Assembly: GCF_030385785.1 (NCBI RefSeq)
Contig: NZ_JAUEDK010000033.1
Location: 1 to 46,903 of the forward strand
Source of the DNA: Crenobacter oryzisoli
GTDB taxonomy: Bacteria > Pseudomonadota > Gammaproteobacteria > Burkholderiales > Chromobacteriaceae
Length of the DNA: 46,903 nucleotides
Direction of reading: 5' to 3'
The notes below the pieces were generated by a model. That model had not been told where the DNA came from and made no database searches. It worked only from the letters and a program-made list of their open reading frames with translations. The translations under genes were made by a program, and so were the position numbers. Positions 10,621-21,941 of the stretch are shown one piece after another. Each line of letters begins with the position of its first letter. Position 1 is the first letter of the stretch.

Positions 10621-11856
10621 TCACTGCCCCCCGAAGTCGCGACCGCGGGTGACCTCACGGCCGCCTCCGCGAACGGAACTGGACGAGGTCGATGGCGCGC
10701 TCGCCCCGGACGGCGCCGTCTCGGCCTGTGCAGCCGGAGCGGCCGGAGCCGATGCAGCAGCCGGTGCCGTCGACAAGGTGGTGCCCGGGTTAGTCGCCTG
10801 GATCAGCTTGTCCAGCGGCAGATACAGCAGGTTGTTGCCCCCCTTCTGATCGACCACGACCTTGGTGGTGTTGCTCATGATCTGTTGCATCATGTCGTAG
10901 TAGAGCCGGTCGCGGGTGACCTTCGGCGCTTTGTTGTATTCGGGCAACACTTGTTTGAAGCGCGACGCATCGCCTTCGGCGTTGTCCACCACCTTCTGCT
11001 TGTAGCCTTCCGCCTCTTGCAGCAGGCGCGCAGCCAAGCCTTTGGCCTTCGGCACTACCTCGTTGGCGTACGCCAGGCCCTCGTTGCGCAGCTTGTCCTT
11101 GTCCTGACCGGCCTTGATCGCATCGTCGAAAGCAGCGAGCACCGGCTCCGGCGGCTGCACGTCGTTGATGTTGACCTTGGCGATGCGCACCCCCATTCCG
11201 TAGCGATCGAGGATGGTCTGCATCAGCTTCTGGGTATTGGCGGCGAGCTGGGCGCGCCCTTCGTTGAGCACGAAATCGACCTTGTTACGGCCCACTTCTT
11301 CGCGGATCGACGTCTCGGCGACCTGCTTGACGATGTCTTTGGCGTCGCGGTCGTTGGCCGCGTTGTTGAACAGAAAGGCCTTCGGATCGGTAACGTCGTA
11401 TTGCACCGACATCTGGACGTCGATGATGTTCTGATCCTGGGTCAGCATCAGCGACTCTTCCGGTACCCGGTTCTTGGCGTTGCTGCGATAGCCGACCTCG
11501 ATGCTGCGCACCTCGGTCAGATTGACGATCTCAACCTTTTCGAACGGGTAAGGGATGTGCCACTGCAGCCCGGACTCGGTAGTGCGGTTATAGCTGCCCA
11601 TGCGCAGCACCACGCCTTCCTCGCGCGCATCGACCACGTAGAGGCCGCTAGCGAGCCAGATGGCGGCCAGCACGCCGACGATGGTAAGTGCTCCGCCCTT
11701 AAGGGCGAGCTTGCTGTCGGGTTCGGGGGTGCCGCCACCCACCGGCTTCGCGCCCAAGAGGCGCGCCAGTTTCTGATTCAGGCGGCGAAACAACTCATCG
11801 AGGTCCGGCGGTCCGTCATTGTTCCGGCGTCCCCTCTTCGGGTCATACTGCGACAT
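10621..11856 (-). CDS. hflK: HflK, FtsH protease modulator
   Basis: Partner of HflC in the FtsH-HflKC inner-membrane complex. The 411-residue protein has the HflK-type Gly/Asp/Arg-rich cytoplasmic start (DPKRGRRNNDGPPDLDELF), a membrane segment near 75-95, an SPFH domain and a low-complexity Ala/Pro/Ser tail ending in Arg/Gly. The gene overlaps the end of hflX by 14 bases, which suggests coupled translation; no clear ribosome site precedes ATG 11856. Confidence 0.96.
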   Translation of the reverse strand: MSQYDPKRGRRNNDGPPDLDELFRRLNQKLARLLGAKPVGGGTPEPDSKLALKGGALTIVGVLAAIWLASGLYVVDAREEGVVLRMGSYNRTTESGLQWHIPYPFEKVEIVNLTEVRSIEVGYRSNAKNRVPEESLMLTQDQNIIDVQMSVQYDVTDPKAFLFNNAANDRDAKDIVKQVAETSIREEVGRNKVDFVLNEGRAQLAANTQKLMQTILDRYGMGVRIAKVNINDVQPPEPVLAAFDDAIKAGQDKDKLRNEGLAYANEVVPKAKGLAARLLQEAEGYKQKVVDNAEGDASRFKQVLPEYNKAPKVTRDRLYYDMMQQIMSNTTKVVVDQKGGNNLLYLPLDKLIQATNPGTTLSTAPAAASAPAAPAAQAETAPSGASAPSTSSSSVRGGGREVTRGRDFGGQ

Positions 11857-12979
11857 TGTTGTTGTTTTCTTCTTTCAGATAGTCGGATTGGAGGGCCTGC
11901 GCACGTTCGGCCAATGCTTCTCGCAAGAGTTCCAGCCCCTCGCCAGTCAGAGCGGAAACTCGCACTCCAATCGCAACGCCATTGACATCGCGCTCGATCG
12001 CCGGCGGTAGCCCCTTCAGGTCGGTCTTGTTCCAGACCAACAGCTGCGGGATGTCCTGCGCACCGATCTCGCCGAGCACCAGATTCACCTCTTCGATCTG
12101 ACGATCTCGTGCCGGGTTGGCCGAATCGACCACGTGCAGCAACAGGTCGGCCTGCACGGTCTCCTCGAGCGTCGCGCGGAACGCCGCCACTAGGGTATGC
12201 GGCAAATCGCGGATGAAACCCACGGTGTCCGATAGCACCACCGACACGGACTCGTTCAGGTAGAGCTTGCGGCTGGTGGTATCGAGCGTGGCGAACAGCT
12301 GGTCGGCAGCATAGGCGCGCGCCTTGGTCAGACTGTTGAACAAGGTCGACTTGCCGGCGTTGGTGTAGCCGACGATAGACACCGACAGCAGGCCGGAGCG
12401 GCTGCGGCCGCGGCGCTGGGTATTGCGCTGCTTCTGCACCGTTGCCAGCCGATCCTTCAGCATCTTGACGCGCTTGCCCAGCAAGCGACGGTCGGTTTCC
12501 AGCTGAGTTTCACCCGGGCCGCGCAGACCGATACCGCCCTTCTGCCGCTCCAGGTGGGTCCAGCCGCGCACCAAACGGGTCGCCAGATGCGACAGCTGCG
12601 CCAGCTCGACCTGCAGCTTACCCTCGTGGCTGCGCGCCCGCTGCGCGAAGATGTCGAGGATCAGGCTGCGCCGGTCGATCACCCGACATTGCAGCGCGCG
12701 TTCGAGGTTGCGTTCCTGCGCCGGTGACAGCGCATGGTTGAACACCACCACGTTGGCCGAACCGGCGCGCACCGCAGCGGCGACCTCTTCGACCTTGCCC
12801 TTGCCGGCAAACAGCGCCGGATCGGGTCGACTGCGCTTGCCCTCGACGATGTCTGTCACATCGACGCCGGCACTGCGGACTAGGTCGGCGCACTCATCGA
12901 CGCCGTCGCGAAAGTCCGGCTCACCGAAGTCGAGGCAGACCAAGACGGCCTTATCACCTATGTCAGGACGATCAAACAC
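11843..12979 (-). CDS. hflX: GTPase HflX
   Basis: Ribosome-associated GTPase that splits stalled or heat-damaged 70S ribosomes. The 378-residue protein has the HflX N-terminal nucleotide-binding domain, the glycine-rich LRGPGETQLETDRR segment, and a G domain with GYTNAGKSTLF (G1), DTVGFIRDLP (G3) and NKTD (G4). The start is a GTG at 12979: the next residues FDRPDIGDKAVLV align with the usual HflX start. No ribosome-binding site is evident, and a terminator ends only about 18 bases upstream. See the finding on the hfq-hflX junction. Confidence 0.95.
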   Translation of the reverse strand: MFDRPDIGDKAVLVCLDFGEPDFRDGVDECADLVRSAGVDVTDIVEGKRSRPDPALFAGKGKVEEVAAAVRAGSANVVVFNHALSPAQERNLERALQCRVIDRRSLILDIFAQRARSHEGKLQVELAQLSHLATRLVRGWTHLERQKGGIGLRGPGETQLETDRRLLGKRVKMLKDRLATVQKQRNTQRRGRSRSGLLSVSIVGYTNAGKSTLFNSLTKARAYAADQLFATLDTTSRKLYLNESVSVVLSDTVGFIRDLPHTLVAAFRATLEETVQADLLLHVVDSANPARDRQIEEVNLVLGEIGAQDIPQLLVWNKTDLKGLPPAIERDVNGVAIGVRVSALTGEGLELLREALAERAQALQSDYLKEENNNNVAV

Positions 12980-12997
12980 CTGAAAGAACCGAGCTGA

Positions 12998-13049
12998 GAA
13001 AAAAGGACGGCTGATGTCCGCGAAACTACTGTTTCACGGACATCAGCCG
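12998..13049 (-). terminator. Terminator/attenuator between hfq and hflX
   Basis: On the minus strand a 13-bp perfect stem (13037-13049 with 13008-13020), extended by five more pairs after one mismatch with loop AGTA, is followed by TCC and a run of six T (12999-13004). It lies 14 bases after the hfq stop. Confidence 0.85.
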
Positions 13050-13062
13050 GTTAGACGCAGAA

Positions 13063-13320
13063 TCAGGCGTCTTGCTGTTCCGGCTTCTGCACGCCGTGGT
13101 CATGCGGGATGCTGACCGGGCGGGCGGGCACGACGGTAGAGATCGCGTGCTTGTAAACCATTTGGGTGACGGTGTTCTTCAGCAGAACCACGTACTGGTC
13201 GAACGATTCGATCTGCCCCTGCAGCTTGATGCCGTTCACCAGATAAATCGACACCGGCACATGTTCTTTGCGCAGCGTGTTCAGAAACGGGTCTTGTAAC
13301 ATTTGCCCTTTGGAACTCAT
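13063..13320 (-). CDS. hfq: RNA chaperone Hfq
   Basis: Hexameric Sm-like protein that pairs small RNAs with mRNAs and binds U-rich 3' ends. The 85-residue product is near-canonical: [19 protein letters not shown], then the Sm1 segment [20 protein letters not shown] and Sm2 [18 protein letters not shown], with a short tail. GGAG lies eight bases before ATG 13320. It follows der by 87 bases and is followed by a strong terminator, so hfq can be a short transcript of its own. Confidence 0.98.
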   Translation of the reverse strand: MSSKGQMLQDPFLNTLRKEHVPVSIYLVNGIKLQGQIESFDQYVVLLKNTVTQMVYKHAISTVVPARPVSIPHDHGVQKPEQQDA

Positions 13321-13407
13321 TCGTTAATCTCCGACTAGGTGATTTTTAATAAAAATTGTTACCGACCGGCCTGCTCGCTTAGTTGTAGCAGAAAAAAAGT
13401 TGCCGGA

Positions 13408-14775
13408 CTATTTTTTGCCGCGCCGCGCTCCCGGGCGGTCGCCCGGACGCGGATTCCGTTCCTGATGGAACGGGTTTTCGCTGGTCTTGTACTGCACACG
13501 CAACGGCGTGCCTTGCAATTTGAACGCTTTGCGGAAGGTATGTTCCAGATACCGGGTATAACTGTCCGGGATCGCGCTCAGCGAGTTGCCGTGGATCACG
13601 ATGATCGGCGGGTTCATGCCGCCCTGGTGCGCATAGCGCAACTTCGGTCGCATCAACCCATTGCGCGGAGGCGCCTGACGCTCGACCGCCATCTCCAGCA
13701 CCCTGGTCAGCTTCGGCGTAGCCAGCTTCGCCATCGCGGCTTCGTAGGCTTCGTCGATCGACTTGAACAAATCGGCCACCCCACGGCCCTGCAGCGCCGA
13801 GATCTGATGGAACTTCGCGAACTCCAGAAAGCCTAGCTTGCGCGCGATGTCGCGCTTGACCTTGTCTTTCTGTTCCTGATCCAGATTGTCCCACTTGTTG
13901 ACCGCCACGACCAGTGCGCGTCCCGCCTCCAGCGCGAAACCGGCAATGGTCGCGTCCTGATCGGCGATGTCTTGCTGCGCGTCGAGCACCAGCACGGCGA
14001 CGTTGGCGTCCTCGATCGCCTGCATGGTCTTCACTACCGAGAACTTCTCGATCGCCTCATCGACCTTGGCACGTCGGCGTACGCCGGCTGTGTCAATGAT
14101 GGTGTACGGATGTCCCTCTCGCTCGAAGTCGATGTAGATGCTGTCACGGGTGGTGCCAGGATGGTCGAAAGCGATCACCCGCTCTTCGCCGAGAATGGCG
14201 TTGACCAGCGTCGACTTGCCGACGTTCGGCCGACCGATCACTGCGAACTTCGGATGCTTGACCTTTTCCTCGGCGACTTCGTCCGGGAACGGCTCGAGCA
14301 CCAGCTCGACCAGATCGCGCACCCCGTCACCATGTGCGGCGGAGATTGCCAGCGGGTCGCCCAAGCCCAGCTCGTAGAACTCGGCGGCGGCGATCGCCCG
14401 GTTCATGCCTTCGGCCTTGTTGACCGCGAGGAATACCGGGCGGCCGCTCTGGCGCAGCCGATTGGCGATGATTTTGTCCTGCGGGGTGACGCCGTTGCGA
14501 CCGTCGACCAGGAAGACGATCGCGTCCGCCTCGTCGACCGCCTGCAGCGTCTGCTTGGCCATCTCGAACAGGATGCCCTCGTCGACCACCGGCTCGAAAC
14601 CGCCGGTGTCGACCACCAGGTACGGCTTGCTGCCGACCCGGCCGTGACCGTAGTGGCGATCACGGGTCAGGCCGGGTTGATCCGCCACCAGTGCATCACG
14701 GCTGCGGGTCAGGCGGTTGAAGAGGGTCGACTTACCAACGTTCGGTCGACCGACCAAGGCAATAGTGGGTTTCAT
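13408..14775 (-). CDS. der: Ribosome biogenesis GTPase Der
   Basis: Essential tandem GTPase for 50S assembly. The 455-residue protein has G domain 1 ([14 protein letters not shown] at residues 8-21, NKAE), G domain 2 ([18 protein letters not shown] from about 187, NKWD) and a C-terminal KH-like domain, then a basic tail [16 protein letters not shown] 14775 is nine bases after the bamB stop, in the der position usual next to bamB. A T-run follows the stop without a good stem. Confidence 0.98.
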   Translation of the reverse strand: MKPTIALVGRPNVGKSTLFNRLTRSRDALVADQPGLTRDRHYGHGRVGSKPYLVVDTGGFEPVVDEGILFEMAKQTLQAVDEADAIVFLVDGRNGVTPQDKIIANRLRQSGRPVFLAVNKAEGMNRAIAAAEFYELGLGDPLAISAAHGDGVRDLVELVLEPFPDEVAEEKVKHPKFAVIGRPNVGKSTLVNAILGEERVIAFDHPGTTRDSIYIDFEREGHPYTIIDTAGVRRRAKVDEAIEKFSVVKTMQAIEDANVAVLVLDAQQDIADQDATIAGFALEAGRALVVAVNKWDNLDQEQKDKVKRDIARKLGFLEFAKFHQISALQGRGVADLFKSIDEAYEAAMAKLATPKLTRVLEMAVERQAPPRNGLMRPKLRYAHQGGMNPPIIVIHGNSLSAIPDSYTRYLEHTFRKAFKLQGTPLRVQYKTSENPFHQERNPRPGDRPGARRGKK

Positions 14776-14784
14776 TACTGCAAC

Positions 14785-15930
14785 TTATCCCAAAGAAACG
14801 AGTGCCAGACGTCCACTGCTGCCCTGCAGCAGCACCGTGTCGCCAAGCGAAACAGGTTGAGCGGTCAGCGCGTCGGTGCCGACCTTATGGCGGCCGACCA
14901 GGCGACCATCGCCAGCGTTGATCAGGTGGGCGTAACCTTCACCGTCAACCACCAGCACGTTGCCACCGATCAGCGCCGGACCGGAGACGTTGCGGTATTT
15001 CAGGTCATCCAGCTTCCACAGGTTGCGGCCGGTGCCCCGGTCAAACGCCCACACCGAACCGTCGTCGGCAGTGGCATAGAGACGCTGCTCATCCACCGCC
15101 AGTCCTTGGCTCGACGACAACTCGCGCGCCCACATCAGGTTGCCGGAGCGGGCGTCGAAGCAGGCGACGCGCCCCTGGTAGGCCGCAGCACAGATCTGGC
15201 CATGATCGAACACCGGCCGGCTGACCACGTCGGTGACACGCTCGAGCTCGGACGCGCCGCGTGGGTTGGCCACGGCCACGTCCCACAGCACATCGCCATT
15301 GCTCGGGCGCAGCGCCTGCAGACGACCACCGGCTTGGCCAGACAGCAGCGCCTCGTTGCCGACCGCGCTCAGCGACGCGGTGTTGCGAACGATCAGCTGG
15401 GGCAACGAACGGGACACCGACCACAGTTGCTTGCCATCCTGCACATCGAAGCCGGTCAGGCGGCCGTCGTTGGTGTGCACCACCAGCACTTGGCCGACCA
15501 ATACCGGCGCCTCAAGCGCAATGCTGGTCAGCGACTGGCGCCAGCGTGCCTTGCCGTTGCTGCGGTCAATCGCCAAGAGCGAGCCGTCGCCGGTGCCGAC
15601 ATAGATCGAACCGTCGTCGGCGGCAACACCACCGGTCAGCTCAGTCTTTTTCAGGTCCCAGCGCGAGAAGGTGCGGCCGCTGGTCGCATCGAGCACACGG
15701 ATGGAGCCCTCCGAGTTGGCAACGATCACATTGCCGTTGCGGTACAGCGGGGTGAAGCCGCCACGGCTGGTATCGCCGATGTCCTCGCTCCACTTGATCG
15801 CCAACTTCTGCTCGGCCTTGATGGCATGCAGCGGTGTCGGCTGGTTCGCCTGTTCTCCACCGAACCAGCTGGCGCAACCGCCGAGCAGGACGGTCGAAAG
15901 TACAGCCGTAGCAAGCAGTTTCATTCGCAT
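14785..15930 (-). CDS. bamB: Outer membrane assembly lipoprotein BamB
   Basis: Lipoprotein of the BAM complex that assists beta-barrel insertion into the outer membrane. The 381-residue product has a lipoprotein signal with lipobox LLGGC followed by an eight-bladed PQQ-like propeller, seen as repeated Trp-docking segments such as GSIYVGTGDGSLLAID and GRVACFDARSGNLMWAR. ATG 15930 lies six bases after a GGGGG run and one base after the yfgM stop (TGA-T-ATG), indicating coupling. Confidence 0.96.
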   Translation of the reverse strand: MRMKLLATAVLSTVLLGGCASWFGGEQANQPTPLHAIKAEQKLAIKWSEDIGDTSRGGFTPLYRNGNVIVANSEGSIRVLDATSGRTFSRWDLKKTELTGGVAADDGSIYVGTGDGSLLAIDRSNGKARWRQSLTSIALEAPVLVGQVLVVHTNDGRLTGFDVQDGKQLWSVSRSLPQLIVRNTASLSAVGNEALLSGQAGGRLQALRPSNGDVLWDVAVANPRGASELERVTDVVSRPVFDHGQICAAAYQGRVACFDARSGNLMWARELSSSQGLAVDEQRLYATADDGSVWAFDRGTGRNLWKLDDLKYRNVSGPALIGGNVLVVDGEGYAHLINAGDGRLVGRHKVGTDALTAQPVSLGDTVLLQGSSGRLALVSLG

Positions 15931-15931
15931 A

Positions 15932-16561
15932 TCAGGCCCCCAGCGCATCGAGTTTGGTCTGGATCAGCTGGCGGTTCGGCGAGTCGCCGATCAGCTTCGC
16001 CAGCGCCGTCTTATACGCTTCACGGGCTGCCTTGGCATCCCCCTTGGCCTGATAGATGTCGCCCTTCAGATCGAGGAACAGTGCATCGAACGAAGCGGCA
16101 TGCTCGCGCTCCAGCTCGGCGATCGCTGCGTCGTAATGTTTCTCATCCAGCAGCACGCCGGCGTAGCGCAGCTGCGCCACCGCCTTCACCGCCGGTTCCT
16201 TGCTGGTATCGATCACCCATTTGAGCTGGGTCTTGGCCGTGGCCAAATCGTTCTTGTCGAACGCCACGCGGGCAGCCAGCAGCGCCCCGCGGCTGGCGTA
16301 AGCGGTCGACGGGTAGTCGGCGACGAGCGCCGCCTGCACCGGCTTCAGCTTCGCCAAGTCGCCCTGCTGGGCGGCCTGCTCGAGCTGACTGTACAGCGCC
16401 TCAGCCTTTTCCGCTTGGGTCCGCTGATAGTATTTCCAGCCCACGAAGCCCGAATAACCCAGCGCTGCGGCCAGCACGACACCGGCGATCCACTTGCCCC
16501 AGTCGTTCCAGAACGCCTTCAGTTCGTCGATCTGTTCCTGTTCCTGCAAATCGAAAGCCAT
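15932..16561 (-). CDS. yfgM: YfgM-like ancillary SecYEG translocon subunit
   Basis: Inner-membrane TPR protein; E. coli YfgM contacts SecYEG and PpiD and shares periplasmic chaperone tasks. The 209-residue protein has a short cytoplasmic start (MAFDLQEQEQIDELKAFW), a membrane helix at about 24-42 and periplasmic TPR-type helices. It starts three bases after the hisS stop, with AGGGGA inside the end of hisS, and is coupled to bamB, matching the conserved hisS-yfgM-bamB-der order. Confidence 0.93.
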   Translation of the reverse strand: MAFDLQEQEQIDELKAFWNDWGKWIAGVVLAAALGYSGFVGWKYYQRTQAEKAEALYSQLEQAAQQGDLAKLKPVQAALVADYPSTAYASRGALLAARVAFDKNDLATAKTQLKWVIDTSKEPAVKAVAQLRYAGVLLDEKHYDAAIAELEREHAASFDALFLDLKGDIYQAKGDAKAAREAYKTALAKLIGDSPNRQLIQTKLDALGA

Positions 16562-16564
16562 GCC

Positions 16565-17845
16565 TTATTCCCCTTGGCCATCGAGGCCGCCGAGCGTCGC
16601 GACCAGCGCGTCCAGCGCGACGGTTTGCTGCGCGACGTCGCCACGCAGCGGCTTGAGCACCGCTTGGCCCGACGCGATCTCGTTCTCGCCGACGATCACG
16701 GCGTAGCGTGCGCCGCTGCCGTCGGCCTTCTTCATCTGCGACTTGAAACTGCCTTCGCCCAGGTGCTGGATCACCGAGTAGCCGCCATCGCGCAGTTGCT
16801 TGGCAAGCTGCATGGCGTACAGCGGTGCGCCCTCGCCCTGCTGCAGCAGATAGACGTCGACGCTGCGCTGCGCCGGCAGCAGGTTCTTTTCCTGCAGCAA
16901 CAGCAGCACGCGCTCCATGCCCATCCCGAAGCCGATGCCCGGCGCGGGCTTGCCGCCGAGCTGCTCGATCAGACCGTCGTAGCGGCCGCCGGCGCAGACG
17001 GTGCCCTGGGCGCCCAGTTCGGTGGTCACCCACTCGAACACCGACTGGTTGTAGTAGTCGAGGCCGCGCACCAGACGTGGGTTTTCCACGAACTCGATGC
17101 CGAGGGCCGCGATCATCGCCTTCCAGCCCTCGTAGTGGGCGCGCGACTCCTCGCCCAGGTAGTCGTACAGACGAGGCGCACTGTCGGCCATTTCCTGCAG
17201 CGCCGGGTTCTTGGTGTCGAGCACGCGCAGCGGGTTGCTGTACATGCGGCGCTTGCCGTCTTCGTCGAGGATGTCGACGTTGGCCTCCAGGTGCTTGATC
17301 AGCGCCTCGCGATGCGCGGCACGCTCTTCCTTGTTTCCCAGCGAGTTGATCTCGAGGCGCACGTACTGGTCGATGCCCAGGCGCTTCCACAGATCGGCGG
17401 TCATCAGGATGATTTCCGCGTCCACGTCCGGGCCAGCAAAGCCCAGTGCCTCGATGCCGACTTGGTGGAACTGGCGGTAGCGTCCCTTCTGCGGGCGCTC
17501 GTGGCGGAACATCGGGCCCATGTACCAGACCTTCTGCGTGGCGTTGTAGAGCAGGTTGTGCTCGACCACCGCGCGCAGCGTGCCAGCAGTGCCCTCCGGG
17601 CGCAGCGTCAGGCTGTCGCCGTTCAAGCTGTCGACGAAGCTGTACATCTCCTTCTCGACAATGTCGGTGACCTCGCCGATCGAGCGCACGAACAGCGGCG
17701 TGGTTTCGACGATCGGGGTGCGGATATTCTGGTAGCCGTAATCGGCAAGCAGTTGGCGCAATACGCCTTCAAAGTATTCCCACTGGTGCGATTCGGCCGG
17801 CAATACATCGTTCATGCCTTTGATCGCTTGGAGTTTCTGTGCCAT
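16565..17845 (-). CDS. hisS: Histidyl-tRNA synthetase
   Basis: Class II synthetase that charges tRNA-His. The 426-residue protein carries motif 2 ([21 protein letters not shown]), LRPEGTAG, the histidine-specific [26 protein letters not shown] and [10 protein letters not shown], then an anticodon domain. ATG 17845 ([18 protein letters not shown]) is the family start; the reading frame stays open into ispG but that part has no HisS similarity. It lies 35 bases downstream of ispG. It shares ancestry with HisZ at 8487. Confidence 0.98.
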   Translation of the reverse strand: MAQKLQAIKGMNDVLPAESHQWEYFEGVLRQLLADYGYQNIRTPIVETTPLFVRSIGEVTDIVEKEMYSFVDSLNGDSLTLRPEGTAGTLRAVVEHNLLYNATQKVWYMGPMFRHERPQKGRYRQFHQVGIEALGFAGPDVDAEIILMTADLWKRLGIDQYVRLEINSLGNKEERAAHREALIKHLEANVDILDEDGKRRMYSNPLRVLDTKNPALQEMADSAPRLYDYLGEESRAHYEGWKAMIAALGIEFVENPRLVRGLDYYNQSVFEWVTTELGAQGTVCAGGRYDGLIEQLGGKPAPGIGFGMGMERVLLLLQEKNLLPAQRSVDVYLLQQGEGAPLYAMQLAKQLRDGGYSVIQHLGEGSFKSQMKKADGSGARYAVIVGENEIASGQAVLKPLRGDVAQQTVALDALVATLGGLDGQGE

Positions 17846-17880
17846 TGCTAGTCTTCTTGGATCTGCGGATGGTGGCCGAA

Positions 17881-19161
<1,281 letters not shown>

Positions 19162-19188
19162 CACTCGCTTGCCACCTGCTCGTTGCGT

Positions 19189-20040
19189 TTACTTGAGTTT
19201 CACGTTGGCCGTCGTGCCGTGCGTCTTGCTCTTCAGATCGACCGGCTGACCGTTATACGACAGTTCGACGGCGGGGGCGTTGCCGATGCGCACGGCGATC
19301 GGCGGCTTGCCGGTGACGCTCTTTTCGGTACCTGCCGTCAGGGTCTGGAACACCAGCTTCTTGCCGGTGGCGTCAACGACCGAGATCCAGGCATCGGCAC
19401 TGGCCTTCAATTTCACTTCGCCACCACTCGTCTCGGCGGCCGGGGCACTGGCCTGGGCGACAGCCGCTGGCTTGGCCTTGGCCGCCGGGGCCGGTGTCGC
19501 GGCAGGGGCCGACGCAACAACCGCTGGCGCGGAGGCGGCCACCGGAGCCGAGGCAACCGGGGCCGAAGCCTGTTCGGCCATCATCGGCGCCAGCTCGTTG
19601 CTCACGGCCGGCTTCTCTGCATTGGACTTGCTCCACCACCAGCCGGCGCCGGCAAGACCGGCCACCACGAGCAGCCCCAGCAGCACGAGCGGGCCACGCC
19701 GGCGCGTCGGCTCGGCAGCTTCCTGTGCCGCCTCGATCTCGTGGGCGAAATTCTCCACCACCTTGGCCACCGACGGCACGCGTGACTCCAGTGCCGCCAT
19801 CAGCGGCGCGCTATCCAGATCGAGGAAGCGCGCATAATTGCGCACGAAGCCGCGCACGAAGGCCGGCCCCGGCAAGGCGTCGAAATTGTCGCTCTCGAGC
19901 GCCTCAAGTTGGCGGATCGACAGTTTCAGCCGATCGGCCACGTCACCCAGACTCAACCCTGCCGCTTCCCGTGCTGCCTTGAGACGGGCGCCGACACCGA
20001 TCGGTTCCGGCGTTGTGCTTGGTGCTTCGATGTTTTCCAT
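19189..20040 (-). CDS. rodZ: Cytoskeletal protein RodZ
   Basis: Bitopic membrane protein that links MreB to the wall-elongation machinery and keeps rod shape. The 283-residue protein has an N-terminal HTH_25 fold (ARLKAAREAAGLSLGDVADR, about 17-80), one membrane helix (about 118-137, ending WWW), a long Ala/Pro-rich periplasmic linker and a C-terminal DUF4115 beta domain. ATG 20040 is taken; a GTG at 20055 overlaps the end of pilW. It lies four bases after the pilW stop, in the pilW-rodZ-ispG order seen in related bacteria. Confidence 0.94.
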   Translation of the reverse strand: MENIEAPSTTPEPIGVGARLKAAREAAGLSLGDVADRLKLSIRQLEALESDNFDALPGPAFVRGFVRNYARFLDLDSAPLMAALESRVPSVAKVVENFAHEIEAAQEAAEPTRRRGPLVLLGLLVVAGLAGAGWWWSKSNAEKPAVSNELAPMMAEQASAPVASAPVAASAPAVVASAPAATPAPAAKAKPAAVAQASAPAAETSGGEVKLKASADAWISVVDATGKKLVFQTLTAGTEKSVTGKPPIAVRIGNAPAVELSYNGQPVDLKSKTHGTTANVKLK

Positions 20041-20044
20041 CGTT

Positions 20045-20788
20045 TTAAAGTCCACTTAACAGCTGTTGGGTCTCCCTGGAGTCGGGGAAGCGGGACGTGA
20101 GCTGACCGGCGAGCTGCTGCTCGCGCTCCACCTCGCCGTTCAGACGAGCGATCGCGACGCCCAGCAGCAGCTCGTCGGCAGACAGCGGCACGCCGATCCG
20201 CGTGCGCCGGTCGAGATAGCGTCCCGCCAGCTTGCCGTTACCCTGCTCCAGATGTAAGCGAGCCAGCTCCGCCAGTGCCCTCGGAAAGGCCGGGGCAATC
20301 TGCAAAGCGGCCAAAAACTGCTCATTGGCTTCGACCTTTCGGTCAAGCCTGTTCAAGCAAACGCCCAGGTTGAGCCGGGCGGTCTGCGGTGTATCGTACA
20401 GCGGGTCGGCCAACGCCCGCTTGAAATACGCGAGCGATTCGTCGGCCCGGCCACGCTGGCACAGAAACCAACCATAGTTATTGTTGGCTTCGGGACTGGC
20501 TGGTGCCAAGGCCAATGCGCGCAGGAAACTCTGTTCGGCGTCGCCGTCTACTCCCAACTGTTGTAGCACGTTGGCTCGCAGCAAATGGCCGGGCATATAG
20601 CCAGGGTCGACGCTGACCGCCTCGGTGGCCGAATCAAGCGCCGCCTTCAGGTTACCGACACGGGAGTATTCGACAGCAAGCTGCGCACGGATCTGTGCAA
20701 GATCGCGCGACGGGCTAGCCGCAGGCGCCACGCCGCTGAACACGACAGCGACAAAACAGGCCAGCAGGCCGTACCAGTATCGGCTCAG
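20045..20788 (-). CDS. pilW: Type IV pilus biogenesis TPR protein (PilW/PilF)
   Basis: TPR protein of the PilF/PilW family, which supports secretin PilQ assembly or pilus stability. The mature part is a run of TPR units, for example [23 protein letters not shown] and [26 protein letters not shown]. An N-terminal signal peptide ([18 protein letters not shown], then APAASPS) is visible. However, no ATG, GTG or TTG lies in frame ahead of it within a sensible distance. The best start is a CTG at 20788 overlapping the rlmN stop as CTGA, giving 247 residues. The first GTG would remove the signal peptide. The start is therefore uncertain; the coding region itself is clear. Confidence 0.85.
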   Translation of the reverse strand: MSRYWYGLLACFVAVVFSGVAPAASPSRDLAQIRAQLAVEYSRVGNLKAALDSATEAVSVDPGYMPGHLLRANVLQQLGVDGDAEQSFLRALALAPASPEANNNYGWFLCQRGRADESLAYFKRALADPLYDTPQTARLNLGVCLNRLDRKVEANEQFLAALQIAPAFPRALAELARLHLEQGNGKLAGRYLDRRTRIGVPLSADELLLGVAIARLNGEVEREQQLAGQLTSRFPDSRETQQLLSGL

Positions 20789-21879
20789 TGCTCGCGTGCC
20801 TCGACAATCTGCTGCCACTTGACCTGGCGACGGGTCTTGTCCTGCACCTGGCCGGCCAACTGACCACAGGCCGCGTCGATGTCGTCGCCTCGAGTCTTGC
20901 GCACCGTTACCACGAAGCCCGCATCCTGCAGGATCGAACGGAAGGCATGGATCGCATTGTTGCTGGAGCGACCATAGCCCGAGTTCGGGAACGGGTTGAA
21001 CGGGATCAGGTTGAACTTGCACGGCACGTCCTTGACGAGCTCTATCAATTGCCGTGCATGTTCCGGTCTGTCGTTGACACCGTCAAGCATCACGTATTCG
21101 AACGTCACAAAGTCGCGCGGCGCCTTTTCCAGATAGCGTCGGCACGCGGCCATCAGCTCTTTGAGCGGATATTTCTTGTTGATCGGCACGATCTCGTCGC
21201 GGATCGCGTCATTGGGCGCGTGCAGCGACACGGCCAACGCCACCGGACAGGCCTCGCGCAGCCGGTCCATTTGCGGCACGAGCCCGGACGTCGACACGGT
21301 GACGCGGCGACGGGACAGGCCGTAGCCGTGGTCGTCGAGCATGATTTGCAGGGCGCTGACCACGTTGTCGAAGTTGGCGAGCGGCTCGCCCATGCCCATC
21401 ATCACCACGTTGGAGATCACCCGCTCGTTCTTCGGGGTGACGCCCATCGCCTTGTTGGCCCACCACAGCTGGCCGATGATCTCGGCGGTAGAGAGATTAC
21501 GGTTGAAACCCTGGCGGCCGGTGGAGCAGAAGGTGCACTCCAGCGCACAGCCGACCTGGGATGACACGCACAAGGTGCCGCGTTCATCCTCGGGGATGAA
21601 CACGGTTTCGACCCCGTTGCCGGTGCCGACGTCGAGCAGCCACTTGCGGGTGCCATCACTGCTGTCCTGCCCGGTCATCAACGACGGCACGCGCACCTCG
21701 GCCGATTCAAGCAGCTTGACGCGCAGGCTCTTGGCCAGGTCCGTCATCGCATTGAAATCGGACTCGCCCATCTGGTGCATCCAGCGCATCACCTGTTTGG
21801 CGCGGAACGGCTTTTCGCCCATCGCGGCGAAATGTTCGGTCAGTTGCGCCAGGTTGAAGTCGAGCAGATTGGTTTTCAT
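20785..21879 (-). CDS. rlmN: 23S rRNA/tRNA adenine-C2 methyltransferase RlmN
   Basis: Radical-SAM enzyme that methylates A2503 of 23S rRNA and A37 of some tRNAs. The 364-residue protein has the RlmN N-terminal domain, the radical-SAM motif [11 protein letters not shown] (CxxxCxxC, near residues 116-123), [13 protein letters not shown], and conserved Cys residues near the C-terminus that take part in the two-step chemistry. ATG 21879 has no strong ribosome site. It lies downstream of ndk after a hairpin and is coupled to pilW through a four-base overlap. Confidence 0.97.
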   Translation of the reverse strand: MKTNLLDFNLAQLTEHFAAMGEKPFRAKQVMRWMHQMGESDFNAMTDLAKSLRVKLLESAEVRVPSLMTGQDSSDGTRKWLLDVGTGNGVETVFIPEDERGTLCVSSQVGCALECTFCSTGRQGFNRNLSTAEIIGQLWWANKAMGVTPKNERVISNVVMMGMGEPLANFDNVVSALQIMLDDHGYGLSRRRVTVSTSGLVPQMDRLREACPVALAVSLHAPNDAIRDEIVPINKKYPLKELMAACRRYLEKAPRDFVTFEYVMLDGVNDRPEHARQLIELVKDVPCKFNLIPFNPFPNSGYGRSSNNAIHAFRSILQDAGFVVTVRKTRGDDIDAACGQLAGQVQDKTRRQVKWQQIVEAREH

Positions 21880-21904
21880 GGCAGTAATCAGCGGAAACTA
21901 CAGA

Positions 21905-21930
21905 AACCGGGCGGCGGATACCGCCCGGTT
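21905..21930 (-). terminator. Hairpin between ndk and rlmN
   Basis: A perfect 10-bp stem (AACCGGGCGG at 21905-21914 and its complement at 21921-21930, 6-base loop), followed on the minus strand by TTTCTGTAGTTTCC. It probably gives partial termination after ndk. Confidence 0.6.
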
Positions 21931-21941
21931 GGAGGACAGGC

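Noticed and set aside
13972-17851. Very long plus-strand open frames (750 and 726 codons) opposite der, bamB, yfgM and hisS
   Set aside because: They are antisense to strongly conserved genes, have no recognisable domains and arise from codon bias in GC-rich DNA.
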